64,000 bases of DNA from Cytobacillus sp. NJ13 (GCA_030348385.1 JAUCFP010000006.1:4119501-4183500), one strand, 5' to 3'; numbered from the stretch's first letter, positions 24,243 through 34,090 are shown. The notes: a model not told the origin generated them from the letters alone. Program-made: numbers and translations.

Positions 24243-26567
24243 ATGGAAAATAATATACAACAGCTGATCGACAAGCTGCTTCATTATATGAAAGATGAAG
24301 CGTATAAGCCATTGACGGTTCAGGAGCTTGAAGCCGCGTTTGGAATAGAGGATTCCACTGGCTTCAAAGATTTCGTCAAGGCACTTGTTGTCATGGAGGA
24401 AAAAGGGCTTGTCGTCAGAACGAGAAGCAATCGCTATGGCTTGCCGGAAAAAATGAATTTGATCCGCGGCAAGCTTTCCGGCCATGCAAAGGGATTTGCC
24501 TTTGTCATTCCGGAAGAGCAGGGAATGGATGATATTTTTATCCCGCCCAATGAAACAAATAATGCCTTAAATGGCGATATCGTTCTTGCGCGTGTGACGA
24601 CTGAGAGTTCAGGACAGAGGCGGGAAGGTACGATTGTCCGCATCTTAGAACGCGGTGTGACACAAATTGTCGGAACCTATACGGAAAGCAAGCATTTTGG
24701 ATTTGTTATCCCGGATGATAAAAAGTTTGCCAGTGATATTTTTATCCCCAAATCAGCATCAAAAGGTGCTGTTGAAGGGCACAAGGTCGTTGTAAAACTG
24801 ACCACTTATCCAGAAGGCAGAAAGAGTGCAGAAGGAGAAGTTATCGACATACTTGGACATAAAAACGACCCGGGTGTGGATATTCTCTCTGTTATTCACA
24901 AGCATGGCCTTCCGCTGGAGTTTCCGGATGAGGTGCTCAAGCATGCCGAGGAAACGCCGGATACGATTGATCCAAGCGAACTGGAAAACCGCCGGGATCT
25001 TAGAAACGAAGTCATCGTTACCATTGACGGCGCTGATGCGAAAGACCTTGATGACGCGGTAATGGTCCAAAAGCTTGAAAACGGCCATTACAGACTGGGT
25101 GTCCATATTGCGGATGTTACTTATTATGTACGCGAAGACTCACCAATCGACCGGGAGGCTGAAGAGCGGGCAACCTCCGTTTATTTAGTGGACCGGGTAA
25201 TCCCGATGATCCCGCATCGCTTATCAAACGGCATTTGCTCATTGAATCCGAAAGTGGACCGTCTTACTCTTTCTTGTGAGATGGAAATCACACCGGATGG
25301 AGAAGTCGTGAATCACGAGATTTTCCAGAGTGTGATTAAGACAACCGAACGGATGACTTATTCAGATGTGAATAAGATTTTAGAAGAGCAGGACGAAGAA
25401 CTTATCAACAGGTACCAATCGCTTGTGCCGATGTTCGAGCTGATGAAGGAGCTTTCTCTGATCTTACGTAAAAAGAGAATGCATCGCGGAGCCATCGACT
25501 TTGATTTTAAAGAAGCGAAAGTCATAGTGGATGAAGAGGGCAATCCGACAGAGGTGGCATTGCGTGAACGCTCGATTGCGGAGCGCCTGATTGAAGAGTT
25601 TATGCTCGCAGCCAATGAAACTGTTGCTGAGCACTTCCATTGGATGGATGTACCTTTCATTTACCGTATCCATGAAGATCCGAAGGAAGATAAGCTGAGA
25701 AGATTTTTCGAGTTTATTACAAACTTCGGCTATATCGTAAAAGGAACAGCCAATTCCGTTCACCCGCGTGCTCTTCAGGAAATCATTGAAGAGGTTCAGG
25801 GCAAGCCGGAAGAAATGGTTGTATCCACAGTGATGCTCCGCTCCATGCAGCAGGCGAAGTACTTTGAAGAGAGCCTTGGTCACTTCGGGTTATCAACAGA
25901 GTTTTACACACACTTCACATCACCGATTCGCCGTTACCCGGACCTAATTGTCCACAGACTAATCCGCACCTATTTAATTGAAGGAAAGCTGGATCAGGCG
26001 ACAAGGGAAAAGTGGAACGCACAGCTCCCGGATATTGCTGAGCATTCTTCCAATATGGAGCGCCGTGCAGTTGAAGCGGAACGTGAAACAGATGAGCTTA
26101 AGAAAGCGGAATATATGGCTGATAAAATTGGCGAGGAATATGATGGCATAATCAGCTCTGTTACGAACTTTGGAATGTTTGTCGAGCTTCCAAACACGAT
26201 TGAAGGCCTTATTCATGTCAGCTATATGACGGACGATTATTACCGCTATGACGAGCGCCAGATGGCGATGATTGGCGAGCGTACGGGCAATGTTTTCCGC
26301 ATAGGCGACGAGATCACTGTTCGTGTCGTCAATGTAAATAAAGACGAACGTTCGATTGATTTTGAAATCGTCGGCATGAAGGGGACCCGCAGACGGGAAC
26401 CAAGAGAAGCTCCAAAGGTGTTCAAGACCGGAAGCACTGAGAAAAAGCCGCGCAGAAGTAAGTCTGACCAGGGAAAAGGAAATAGTTCAGGCGGCCCGAG
26501 AAAGAAAAAAGAGAAAAAGCATTACGAAAATGCGCCAAAAGCAAAGCGGAAGAAAAAGAAACGGTAA
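24243..26567 (+). CDS. rnr: Ribonuclease R
   Basis: RNB-family 3'-5' exoribonuclease of 774 aa. N-terminal helix-turn-helix and cold-shock domains precede the RNB domain, whose active site is [14 protein letters not shown] with the Mg-binding aspartates. An S1 domain ([20 protein letters not shown]) follows, then a Lys/Arg-rich tail. It works on structured RNA and, with SmpB-tmRNA, on stalled messages; smpB and ssrA follow directly. AAGGAGG precedes ATG. Confidence 0.98.
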   Translation: MENNIQQLIDKLLHYMKDEAYKPLTVQELEAAFGIEDSTGFKDFVKALVVMEEKGLVVRTRSNRYGLPEKMNLIRGKLSGHAKGFAFVIPEEQGMDDIFIPPNETNNALNGDIVLARVTTESSGQRREGTIVRILERGVTQIVGTYTESKHFGFVIPDDKKFASDIFIPKSASKGAVEGHKVVVKLTTYPEGRKSAEGEVIDILGHKNDPGVDILSVIHKHGLPLEFPDEVLKHAEETPDTIDPSELENRRDLRNEVIVTIDGADAKDLDDAVMVQKLENGHYRLGVHIADVTYYVREDSPIDREAEERATSVYLVDRVIPMIPHRLSNGICSLNPKVDRLTLSCEMEITPDGEVVNHEIFQSVIKTTERMTYSDVNKILEEQDEELINRYQSLVPMFELMKELSLILRKKRMHRGAIDFDFKEAKVIVDEEGNPTEVALRERSIAERLIEEFMLAANETVAEHFHWMDVPFIYRIHEDPKEDKLRRFFEFITNFGYIVKGTANSVHPRALQEIIEEVQGKPEEMVVSTVMLRSMQQAKYFEESLGHFGLSTEFYTHFTSPIRRYPDLIVHRLIRTYLIEGKLDQATREKWNAQLPDIAEHSSNMERRAVEAERETDELKKAEYMADKIGEEYDGIISSVTNFGMFVELPNTIEGLIHVSYMTDDYYRYDERQMAMIGERTGNVFRIGDEITVRVVNVNKDERSIDFEIVGMKGTRRREPREAPKVFKTGSTEKKPRRSKSDQGKGNSSGGPRKKKEKKHYENAPKAKRKKKKR

Positions 26568-26623
26568 AGAAAATTGGGAGGGCCTAAAAGGCTCTCTCTT
26601 TCCCTTCACAGCAGGGCTCCTCG

Positions 26624-26652
26624 TTGAGAGGGGCACGCAATTTTGCTATAAT
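26624..26652 (+). promoter_or_regulatory. smpB promoter
   Basis: TTGAGA, 17-bp spacer, TATAAT, ending 70 bases before the smpB start. It gives smpB its own transcript besides read-through from rnr. Confidence 0.7.
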
Positions 26653-26721
26653 AGAAAGACCGCTATAGAACGGGTGCTGCATTTCCTGATATCAGGAAAG
26701 AGGAGCAAAGGGGGATTCAAC

Positions 26722-27189
26722 ATGCCAAAAGGAACTGGCAAAATGGTTGCGCAAAATAAAAAGGCCTATCATGACTATGCTATAGAAGAAACATACGAAG
26801 CGGGTATTGTTCTGCAGGGAACGGAAATTAAATCGATCCGTGCGGGCAAGGTGAATCTGAAGGACTCATATGCCAGAATTCAAAACAATGAAATTTATCT
26901 TTTCGGCATGCATGTCAGTCCTTATGAGCAGGGGAACCGCTACAATCACGACCCGCTAAGGACAAGAAAGCTTCTTTTGCATAGAAAAGAAATCAGCAAG
27001 CTGATTGGTGAGTCGAAGGAAGTCGGCTACTCGATCGTTCCATTAAAAATGTACCTCAAAAATGGATATGCCAAAGTTTTAATTGGCCTGGCGAGGGGTA
27101 AAAAGAAATATGACAAGCGTGAGGATCTGAAGAAGAAAGAAGCCAAGCGTGAAGTAGAGCGTGCTTTCCGCGAAAGGCAGAAAATGTAA
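26722..27189 (+). CDS. smpB: SsrA-binding protein SmpB
   Basis: 155-aa partner of tmRNA in trans-translation. Conserved segments are [39 protein letters not shown] and the basic C-terminal tail that enters the empty mRNA channel. ATG 26722 follows AAAGGGGG. The frame from 26530 overlaps rnr and is not used. Its RNA partner ssrA lies 145 bases downstream. Confidence 0.98.
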   Translation: MPKGTGKMVAQNKKAYHDYAIEETYEAGIVLQGTEIKSIRAGKVNLKDSYARIQNNEIYLFGMHVSPYEQGNRYNHDPLRTRKLLLHRKEISKLIGESKEVGYSIVPLKMYLKNGYAKVLIGLARGKKKYDKREDLKKKEAKREVERAFRERQKM

Positions 27190-27205
27190 ATCCAGAACCT
27201 TACAA

Positions 27206-27233
27206 TTGAAAAATTAGCTCAGTGTGCTATAAT
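27206..27233 (+). promoter_or_regulatory. ssrA promoter
   Basis: TTGAAA, 16-bp spacer, TATAAT. About 95 bases of leader would be removed to make the tmRNA 5' end. Confidence 0.6.
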
Positions 27234-27333
27234 AGTAATTGTCACAGAGAGTGACACAATCTTTTGCTCATCTATTTCGAGCTTATCCGAACGTCAGCGT
27301 GCTGAATAAGATTCGGCGCAGACCTATTATAAT

Positions 27334-27693
27334 GGGGACGCTACGGATTCGACAGGGATAGTTCGAGCTTAGGTTGCGAGTCGAGGGGATCGGCCTCGTT
27401 AAAACGTCAAAGCCAATAACTGGCAAAACTCAAAACAACTTCGCTTTAGCTGCCTAATAGGCCTTTAGCGGTTCGCCCCTCCATCGCCCATGTGGTAGGG
27501 TAGCGGACTCACTCTTAGTGGGCTACGCCGGATTCCACCGCCTGAGGATGAAGGAAGAGAACAACCAGGCTAGCTGGCCGGACGCCCGTCGATAGGCATA
27601 AGGACCAGCGAAGCGCGAATATATCGACTACACTCGTAGAAGCTTAAGTGCCGATATTTCTGGACGAGGGTTCGACTCCCTCCGTCTCCACCA
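27334..27693 (+). ncRNA. ssrA: Transfer-messenger RNA (tmRNA)
   Basis: 360 nt from GGGGACGCTACGG to an encoded CCA; the 5' end pairs with GTCTCC at the 3' end. The tag reading frame at 27422-27457 reads GKTQNNFALAA then TAA; with the tmRNA alanine the tag is AGKTQNNFALAA, close to the Bacillus AGKTNSFNQNVALAA. The T-arm GGTTCGACTCC is intact. The 3' end of ssrA is a classic island attachment site, and accessory DNA begins right after it. I found no second copy of the 3' end in the window. Confidence 0.97.
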
Positions 27694-27716
27694 AATACAT
27701 ATTTGGTGGTTTTTTA
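27688..27716 (+). terminator. ssrA terminator
   Basis: CCACCAAATA / TATTTGGTGG hairpin plus six T; the 5' arm overlaps the tmRNA CCA end. Confidence 0.9.
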
Positions 27717-27806
27717 TTGTCTTTGTGACTTAACTCATAATTTTGCCGTGAGCCAATGATATGCTTCATTAAGCTTTTGGCGAAAATATGCTTCAATACT
27801 TTCAAG

Positions 27807-27837
27807 GAACTGTAGTAAATCTACAGTTCTTTTTATT
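27807..27837 (+). terminator. Orphan terminator-like hairpin
   Basis: Arms GAACTGTAG and CTACAGTTC followed by TTTTTATTT. No gene precedes it, so it may be left from a lost gene. The surrounding 27,720-28,050 holds no supportable gene. Confidence 0.55.
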
Positions 27838-28058
27838 TGATTATATTTACTACAAAAAATTGAACTAGTGACTATCTACATCCTCACCATTAATGCTTTT
27901 ATATATAATTTTTATCTACGATTATAATGTCCATTTGAAATTATTAAGATAACAGGGTAGGTGTGTGAAATGGAGGGGGTGGATTATATAAGTCGGGTCA
28001 AGTATAAGTGGGGTAAAATTAGCTTCTTTCAAAAGCTGCTGATTTGTGAATTTCTGTA

Positions 28059-28148
28059 TTTAAACAAACGGGTGCTTATGTTAAAGGTCGTTTGTTAATA
28101 GTGCAGCTTTTTTCTTTTTAAACTAAAGGAGCAGGATAGTTGAAGAAG
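28059..28148 (+). repeat. Cassette-array repeat R1
   Basis: First full copy in the array. Left core AACAAACGGGTGC, GTGCAGC plus T-run, right core AACTAAAGGAGCAGGATAGTTGAA. No gene lies between it and ssrA. Confidence 0.8.
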
Positions 28149-28272
28149 TGAATCAAAGAGAGGATGCAGTGCAAACTTTATCCTCTAATCTTTTGCTGCA
28201 CGCAGTATAGTCCGTTGTAGGTGCAGCTACAAAATAATCTGGGATTGTGGATAAAGATTTATCGATCTAAAT

Positions 28273-28800
28273 CTAAACGTCTTTAGTTATATCATACCTT
28301 AACAATTGTCGATGCTTATAAAATTTTTCAAAAATAATACCCATTAAATAGAAAAATAACAATCCAAAACAAATGTGAATGAGTGTAAATTTAACACCAA
28401 ATGAAGCAAATTCATATACAATAACCGGTAATTTTGCAGTTGTCCAAACTCCTAAAAAAAATACAATATAGCGTATGCTTGCTCCTTTTTTTAATAATAG
28501 TGCTGCAATTGGAAAAGCTACGTAGAGGGGCCCAGCTGCAATTATTCCTAATAATAGGGAGAACAAAATGCCATAGATTCCAGATTTTTCTCCCATATAT
28601 CTTATAAGTGTTTCTTTCTCCACCCATTTGTCAAGCAAACCTACGAATATTAATACAGGAGGGAGTAGAAACAGCATATCTAAAATGCTTTTTCCTGTTA
28701 ATTGAAATGCGTTCCATCCCACCGATTGGTTTATAAAGGTAAGGATAATGAGCCCAAATAATAAAATGAAAAAGAAACGATACCTTATTAATCTAGTCAT
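28273..28800 (-). CDS. Permease-like membrane protein, second of pair
   Basis: About 175 aa with four or five hydrophobic helices. The central segment GIIAAGPLYVAFPIAALLLKKGAS resembles one half of ArsP/DUF318-type permeases. ATG 28800 overlaps the upstream permease stop (ATGA), so the two are translationally coupled. The two half-size proteins probably make one transporter. Substrate unknown. Controlled with the PadR gene at the head of the operon. Confidence 0.75.
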   Translation of the reverse strand: MTRLIRYRFFFILLFGLIILTFINQSVGWNAFQLTGKSILDMLFLLPPVLIFVGLLDKWVEKETLIRYMGEKSGIYGILFSLLLGIIAAGPLYVAFPIAALLLKKGASIRYIVFFLGVWTTAKLPVIVYEFASFGVKFTLIHICFGLLFFYLMGIIFEKFYKHRQLLRYDITKDV

Positions 28801-29279
28801 CCCATCACCACCCAAATAATATATGAAAATATTAGAGACATTACCACTGCAGATACGTTGCGAGAATAGGCAAAACTTCGCCCAAATATCTTTTGTTCCA
28901 TAGGTAAAGTTGTGATTCCTACGGACATTAATGTAGACATTAATACAGCCACTTGAGGGAGTCCTGCACCATTTTGGACTAATGTGTATCCAAGAGGAAA
29001 TACAACAAAGCTAGGAACTAGTGCAATAGAACCGATTAATGCCGAATAAACAATACCTGTCAATCCAGATTTTTCTCCAATGATTGAAGAAATTAAGGTT
29101 GGAGTTAATATAGACAGTGATAGTCCTACGAAAAGCATAATTGATAACATGTCAGGTATAATATTACGAAAGCTTTTCCATGACTTTATTAGAGCATCTC
29201 TCGTTTTATTTCGATCTTTGATAAAAGAAATACTGAGAAGAATAATAGCCATAGCGTAAAGGATAGTACCATTAATCAT
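28797..29279 (-). CDS. Permease-like membrane protein, first of pair
   Basis: About 160 aa with several transmembrane helices. The segment GIVYSALIGSIALVPSFVVFPLGYTLVQNGAG mirrors the matching region of the downstream permease, so the pair look like the two halves of one ArsP/DUF318-like carrier. ATG 29279 overlaps the padR stop (ATGATTAA) and follows GGAAGG; the longer frame from 29300 is less likely. Confidence 0.75.
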   Translation of the reverse strand: MINGTILYAMAIILLSISFIKDRNKTRDALIKSWKSFRNIIPDMLSIMLFVGLSLSILTPTLISSIIGEKSGLTGIVYSALIGSIALVPSFVVFPLGYTLVQNGAGLPQVAVLMSTLMSVGITTLPMEQKIFGRSFAYSRNVSAVVMSLIFSYIIWVVMG

Positions 29280-29613
29280 GATGAGAATCCTTCCATTCAT
29301 TGTATTTATTTAAGAAAAATGATAAGTTCTTCTTTTTTTCTTCTATATCTATTTGAAAATCTTCTAATTTTCTTTTTCCAACTGTAGTAATTTTGTACAT
29401 TTTTATCAGCTTATCTTGATTAGATGTGTCCAAATAAGATTCAACAGCACCTTCTTTCTCTAATGTTTTTAATGTTCGATAAAGAATGGCACTATCAATT
29501 GGATTGATGGGAAGCTCTTCTTCACATTTCTGCAGGAGTTTCCCTCCATAGCTATCTCCCTCTGTTAAAAACAGCAGAAGAAATGCACCTGTATGTCTCC
29601 CTGTATGTTTCAT
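29272..29613 (-). CDS. PadR-family transcriptional regulator
   Basis: 113-aa PadR-type winged-helix protein (GAFLLLFLTEGDSYGGKLLQKC ... AILYRTLKTLEKEGAVES). The recognition helix and wing are visible, with a short C-terminal helix for dimerisation. First gene of a three-gene minus-strand operon. Repeated ACTGTT/AACAGT palindromes lie in its promoter region, so it likely represses itself and the permease pair. Confidence 0.88.
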   Translation of the reverse strand: MKHTGRHTGAFLLLFLTEGDSYGGKLLQKCEEELPINPIDSAILYRTLKTLEKEGAVESYLDTSNQDKLIKMYKITTVGKRKLEDFQIDIEEKKKNLSFFLNKYNEWKDSHHD

Positions 29614-29660
29614 GATATATTTAGCCTCCTAATTTAAAATGTAAAATTTTTTGGCAACAC

Positions 29661-29714
29661 ATTACTGTTAATAACAGTATACTGTTAACAACAGTAATAT
29701 GTCACTAACAGTAT
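29661..29714 (-). promoter_or_regulatory. PadR operator candidate, repeated palindromes
   Basis: ACTGTT and AACAGT alternate: ATTACTGTTAATAACAGT, then ATACTGTTAACAACAGTAAT, then ACTAACAGTATG. The spacing and symmetry fit several PadR dimers side by side, 50 bases upstream of the padR start. Confidence 0.6.
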
Positions 29715-29962
29715 GTTTTTTTAAAAAAAATTTTGTTCGACTTTTCAGTTCAGCTTTCGTAGGGTTAGTTGGATGGTAGCTAAAGAAAGGAATTACAGTC
29801 CCATCTCGTGCGATGACAGAACAAGCGGGGGTATAGTTAAGTGGAATCCATAGTTATCACTTATGAAATAAACTCCCTTATAATTTAGAATGACAGAAAC
29901 ACATTGATCGTTTAAGAATTTTGTCTTTTACTGATTTAATAAGAAATTAGAATGTGAGGGAT

Positions 29963-30055
29963 TGCACTTAAACTAGCGCGTGCATTAGTTGAATTAGCAA
30001 ATCCTTAAATAACAAAAACTCGCAATTTTCTAATACGAGTTTTCTTTGTTATAAC
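29963..30055 (+). repeat. Degenerate cassette repeat (R1b)
   Basis: CTTAAACTAGCGCGTGCATTAGTTGAA matches the left core with changes. The hairpin is AACTCG..CGAGTT followed by TTCTTTGTTA. The right core is not recognisable. It separates the PadR operon from the LXG toxin remnant. Confidence 0.4.
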
Positions 30056-30289
30056 CTGATGGTAAGCAACAATGTTTACGAAAACAGCCTAAAAAATAAA
30101 GAGTGGGTTATGCAGCTATGTATTTATCTTAAGTAGAAATCACTGATGGCTACAGCATATTTAAAGAAATAAACAATTTCTAAGGAACTTTTTACACTTT
30201 TTCATGCCAAAATTCCTATTCAACTAATTGCCCGAGTCCTTTAAGATAGAATGGAAGAAAATGGAATTTATAATGCGGAGCTGATTCTG

Positions 30290-32016
30290 TTGAAGGTATT
30301 AGAAGCAGATTCCTTGCTTGCAGGAATCGACGAGACGAGCACTCAATTATCTATCCTTAAAGATTAGGTAAATCAAGTTCAGGTATCCATCCAGGAGCTG
30401 GTGTCTCTTGAAGCTGCTTTTAAAGGGCAGGGTGGCCAGGCTATACGTGCATATTACCAGGAATGCCACCAGCCTTTTCTGCAATTCCTTGAATCCTGGA
30501 TTGACGAGTATCAATCCTATTTAAAAAGTTTCATAGGTTCATTGCTGAATCTTGAACCCTCCCCTTCAGGATTTATCCGCCAGGAATTCCTGGAGCATGA
30601 GCTCAAACAGGGGCTGAGAAGCACCTTGCAGATTACCGCAGATCTAACACAGGAAGCAAATGAGATTATGAAGTCCGTAAGCGATATTGTTGTGCTTCCA
30701 CGGCTGGAGGATGGCCGTTTTATCCAGGCATCAAAGCGAGCGGAGGATTCAAGCCGAGAAACCGTTGAGAAACTGGAGGACTTTGACCATGGGGAAACGG
30801 CTACAATGGAGCCTCTCCTGCAAGGTCTATCCTTCATGAACCATTACATCCAAAAAATGGCAGGCATTTTCCAAAGCGGTAGCTTATCTCTGGCCCAATA
30901 TCAGCCTAAATCTCTCAACTGGAAGGATTTCCACGAGGAAATATCGAATTCCAATCCAGAAAGCGAGCAAAGTATTCTTCAGGATATAGCTGAAGGAGCC
31001 ATTGAGGGGGCATACAAAGCTGTAGGGGATACATGGGATGGGCTGAAGTCGACCTATGAGCTGGGCCGAACCATCATGGGACCTTTCAGTCCGCTGTTTT
31101 TGGGCAGTGAATTGCTGTTTAACCGTGACCAGCTGCTCGAAAATCAAAGGAAGCATCAGAAATTTTATCTAGGAATTTTAAATAACCCCATCGGAAAAGT
31201 ACGCCAGGCTCTGGATATGCCGAAATACATATGGTCCGCTGTAACCAATGCCTGGCAGAGGGATGTTGTCAATGGAGATGCTAAAAGCCGGACAGCCTTT
31301 TTCACCTATGGCCTGACAACCCTTGGAATTGGATTTCTCGGGGATAAAGGAATTGGTAAAGCCGGTACAATTGCCAAGACAGTAGGCCAGGCTACTAAGG
31401 GAGAGAAGGGACTTTCTTTTCAGACGCATGGGCCAACACCAGCAATGGTAGGAGGAGCAGCTCATGGCACAGTACCTTACAATGTACTTCATAACCCTTT
31501 GACACAGATTAAGAAGTTAACAGTTGAGGGGTACAGAGCCAAGCCTAAAGATAAAATTGAAAAAGATGATTACTTTATCGGTACATTAAAGGGGGAAAAA
31601 GTCCACTTAAAAGGCGTGAAAGTAGAAGAGATTATATATACAAAAAGACATCCAGAAGAAACTGCGTAATTAAGAAGGACCTTTAATAATTCTGTTAAGA
31701 AAAGTTTCCTTAAAACTTTTGCTAACGATCCGATAAGAGTACAATTTCTTCGAAACGCAGGTTAAATGATAATGATATTGCCAGAATGAAAGATGGCCTT
31801 AATCCAAAGGGATGGCAAGTCCATCACAATTTACCTTTAGATGATGGTGGTACCAATGATTTTACTAACTTGGTAATGATAAAAAATGATCCATATCATA
31901 AAGCAGTTACCAATGAACAAAACTCTCTAACAAGAGAATTAACTCCTACACAAAGTAAGAAGATTAATTGGCCAATGTTTGAAGATGAGGTTTACCCACC
32001 GGAACCTTTTAAATAA
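30290..32016 (+). pseudogene. LXG-domain polymorphic toxin with HNH-like nuclease C terminus, inactivated
   Basis: Type VII-secretion-associated LXG toxin. TTG 30290 with GCGGAG nine bases upstream gives the family N terminus MKVLEADSLLAGIDETSTQL. The frame then meets TAG at 30365 (probably CAG before). It continues through the helical LXG region and a Gly-rich hydrophobic stretch to TAA at 31667. In the same frame FNNSVKKSFLKTFANDP follows, then a frameshift near 31,760. The last frame has GWQVHHNLPLDDGGTNDF, a HNH-type nuclease motif. Three lesions make it non-functional. An intact immunity-like gene follows. Confidence 0.85.
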
Positions 32017-32033
32017 AGAAGGGATGAGCAGAT

Positions 32034-32495
32034 ATGGCCCAGTGGAAAGAATTATTGATTGAAATAAAAAAAATTGAAGAGAAATATGGAAGTTCACTAA
32101 GGAATCCAGTTACGGATGTAGAGATAAGCAAGTTGCAGTTGGACATTCAGGAGAAATTAGGGAATATTGAATTACCAAAGTCTTATGTAGATTTTTTGAA
32201 AACTGTAAATGGATTAGACTTTAATGGGTTGGTCATCTATGGTGTTGATGAACATCTACTTGATGACCAAGAAGTTGAAGATCTTCAGGGGTTTGTTGAT
32301 ACAAACGAGATTTGGTATGAAAATGAATGGCAAAAGCAATATATATTTTTGGGGGACTCTGATACAGCCTGGTACTGTTTAGACCTGCAGAAGGAAATAT
32401 ATCTTGAACTAGACAAACCCTCCGGAACCCTAATCCAATCATTTGATAGTTTTGATTCCATGTTAACTGAGGCTTTACAAACAACTTTATTATAA
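32034..32495 (+). CDS. YrhA-like SMI1/KNR4 (SUKH) immunity protein
   Basis: 153 aa with the SUKH pattern: N-terminal helix (WKELLIEIKKIEEKYG), LPKSYVDFLKTVNGLDFNGLVIYGVD, and a C-terminal strand-helix (SGTLIQSFDSFDSMLTEAL). SUKH proteins commonly neutralise a cognate nuclease toxin. It lies 17 bases after the LXG-HNH remnant, the normal place for the immunity gene. It is intact although its toxin is broken, so it may still protect against kin strains. GAAGGGATGAG precedes ATG. Confidence 0.85.
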   Translation: MAQWKELLIEIKKIEEKYGSSLRNPVTDVEISKLQLDIQEKLGNIELPKSYVDFLKTVNGLDFNGLVIYGVDEHLLDDQEVEDLQGFVDTNEIWYENEWQKQYIFLGDSDTAWYCLDLQKEIYLELDKPSGTLIQSFDSFDSMLTEALQTTLL

Positions 32496-32530
32496 CAATT
32501 TCCAAATAGATAATCTTATGAGGAGGTAAG

Positions 32531-32674
32531 GTGAATATTAAGAGGAAAAAGTCTTTTATGCTATGTTTTATAGTACTGTCATTTTCTGCAATGGCTATTA
32601 TCTCAAACTTTAATTCACTTGAAAGCACAAAAAATGCATGTCTTGATAACAATAAGACACCAAAGACTGAATAG
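32531..32674 (+). CDS. Small membrane or secreted peptide, 47 aa
   Basis: GTG 32531 follows AGGAGGTAAG. Residues 9-26 (FMLCFIVLSFSAMAIISN) form one hydrophobic segment after a KRKK start, like a signal peptide or single transmembrane helix. It lies 35 bases after the immunity gene and before R2, so it belongs to the same unit. No family recognised. Confidence 0.5.
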   Translation: MNIKRKKSFMLCFIVLSFSAMAIISNFNSLESTKNACLDNNKTPKTE

Positions 32675-32724
32675 GACTTCTTAGCTATTAACTGGTCTGT
32701 ATCTTGTGAATAATTCATATTCGT

Positions 32725-32815
32725 TATTTCACTAACTGTTGCTTTAACGGAAGATTAGGCTGTCTTTTGACAGCTTTTTCTTATTTCACTAACGGGGCAG
32801 GTTAGTTAAAGAAGG
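32725..32815 (+). repeat. Cassette-array repeat R2
   Basis: Hairpin GCTGTC..GACAGC plus TTTTTCTT; right core TTTCACTAACGGGGCAGG then TTAGTTAAAGAAGG. The left core is altered (CTAACTGTTGC). Confidence 0.8.
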
Positions 32816-32977
32816 AATACTATCTGTTTTTGTGTAAATATTACTCTCAGAGGGTTTTGAGGAATGGTAAAAATGTGAAATTTAGGTAATATAGTCTTCT
32901 GTTATTTGGCTGGATAAGTTGTAACATTTGTAAGCACAAAGAAAATCAGACTTTTATTAAAATATCGAGGAGTAAAT

Positions 32978-33625
32978 ATGGCGGAAATATGGATTGTAGA
33001 AGAAACAATTTCAAACGAGTTTCTAGATGATTTAGGACATTATATAAGTCTGGATGGAAAATTGGATTATGCCTATTTTGTTGGTGCTGATGGGGAAAAT
33101 TATGTTGATGGAAATAAAAACTTTTTACTAGAATTTTTATTACACCAAAATAGGTATCCATTATTTATTACCTTTATTGTGTATGAGGAACAAACTGAAG
33201 AATATATCACTTTTTTAAAACAGAATAATATTGATTTTAGGTTAAATATCCTTGAAGAAAAGCGAACTTATTATGATTTCTCTGGGAAACACCAATATCA
33301 CCCACCTTGCTTTACAGCTAAGATTTATGATTCGGATTCTTTAGCTCTTTTAATAAATGAAACATATTGGCTTCCCGACAATTTAAAGTTCAAAGCGGAG
33401 GAAACTATTGAGTGGTTAAGAAAAAGGAAACGGTCTATTCCGACCTTCAAAATAGAAGCAGACACTAGTTTTATTACTGTTTTTCACGATGGAGCTGGCT
33501 TTTATTTATTTTCAAACGAGGAAAAATATTTTCCGCTTGATCAATTTATTGCGAACTTACCAAAAGGAACTGTCATAACGCAAATAAACGATACGTTGGT
33601 TGATGGTGACATTGAAGAAGAATAA
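32978..33625 (+). CDS. Hypothetical protein, 215 aa
   Basis: Soluble acidic protein with no signal peptide or membrane helix and no family I recognise. It starts MAEIWIVEETISNEF behind GAGGAG and ends in an acidic tail DGDIEEE. The stop lies nine bases before repeat R3, so gene plus R3 form one unit. The absence of close domain cues and the cassette setting suit an immunity, defence or niche gene, but that is only inference. Confidence 0.75.
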   Translation: MAEIWIVEETISNEFLDDLGHYISLDGKLDYAYFVGADGENYVDGNKNFLLEFLLHQNRYPLFITFIVYEEQTEEYITFLKQNNIDFRLNILEEKRTYYDFSGKHQYHPPCFTAKIYDSDSLALLINETYWLPDNLKFKAEETIEWLRKRKRSIPTFKIEADTSFITVFHDGAGFYLFSNEEKYFPLDQFIANLPKGTVITQINDTLVDGDIEEE

Positions 33626-33630
33626 TGCCT

Positions 33631-33722
33631 ATTAAGCTAACGGGTGCATATACCTAATATCAGCTGCCGAACCAGGCAGCTTTTTCTTATTTAACAAAAG
33701 GGGCAGTTTTCTTCAACAAGGG
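33631..33722 (+). repeat. Cassette-array repeat R3
   Basis: Full copy starting six bases after a stop codon. GCTAACGGGTGC, hairpin AGCTGCC-6 nt-GGCAGCT plus TTTTCTT, right core TTAACAAAAGGGGCAG then TTTTCTTCAACAAGG. Confidence 0.88.
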
Positions 33723-33787
33723 GTGTGTTTTTATGGTAAAATATAGGTGATTATTTAAGTAGGAAAACTGTTATTGATAACAAGGAG

Positions 33788-33973
33788 TTGATAAAAATTC
33801 CTAAGATTGCAATGAAACGATGTTTTGAATTAAGACTAATGGGTTTTATGATTCTCCTGGTATTTGTTATTTTTAATGGTTTAGAAGCAAAAAGTTTTAT
33901 CGCATTGTTGATAACACCTTTATTCTTCATAGGAAAGCCTTGGTACAGTTATTTTAGAAAAGAACAAAAGTAA
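33788..33973 (+). CDS. Small membrane protein, about 60 aa
   Basis: Two hydrophobic segments (LMGFMILLVFVIFNGL and FIALLITPLFFIG) and a basic C terminus (YFRKEQK). The TTG at 33788 sits right against AAGGAG, and ATG 33812 lacks a good site, so the start is uncertain. It is the only reading frame between R3 and R4. Function unknown. Confidence 0.5.
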   Translation: MIKIPKIAMKRCFELRLMGFMILLVFVIFNGLEAKSFIALLITPLFFIGKPWYSYFRKEQK

Positions 33974-34006
33974 ATTCGTTAAAGGTCATAGTTTCTGTTT
34001 TATAGA

Positions 34007-34090
34007 TAACGAATAGCTTGCGTTTAAAAAGGGGTTGCTGCGGCAGCTCTTTTCTTTGTTCCACTAACGGGGCAGTTTAGCACAAGAAGG
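34007..34090 (+). repeat. Cassette-array repeat R4
   Basis: Left core worn; compact hairpin GCTGCGGCAGC plus TCTTTTCTTTG; right core TTCCACTAACGGGGCAG then TTTAGCACAAGAAGG. Confidence 0.75.

Noticed and set aside
27970..28098. 42-codon frame before R1
   Set aside because: No ribosome site and it runs through the repeat, so the frame is probably chance.
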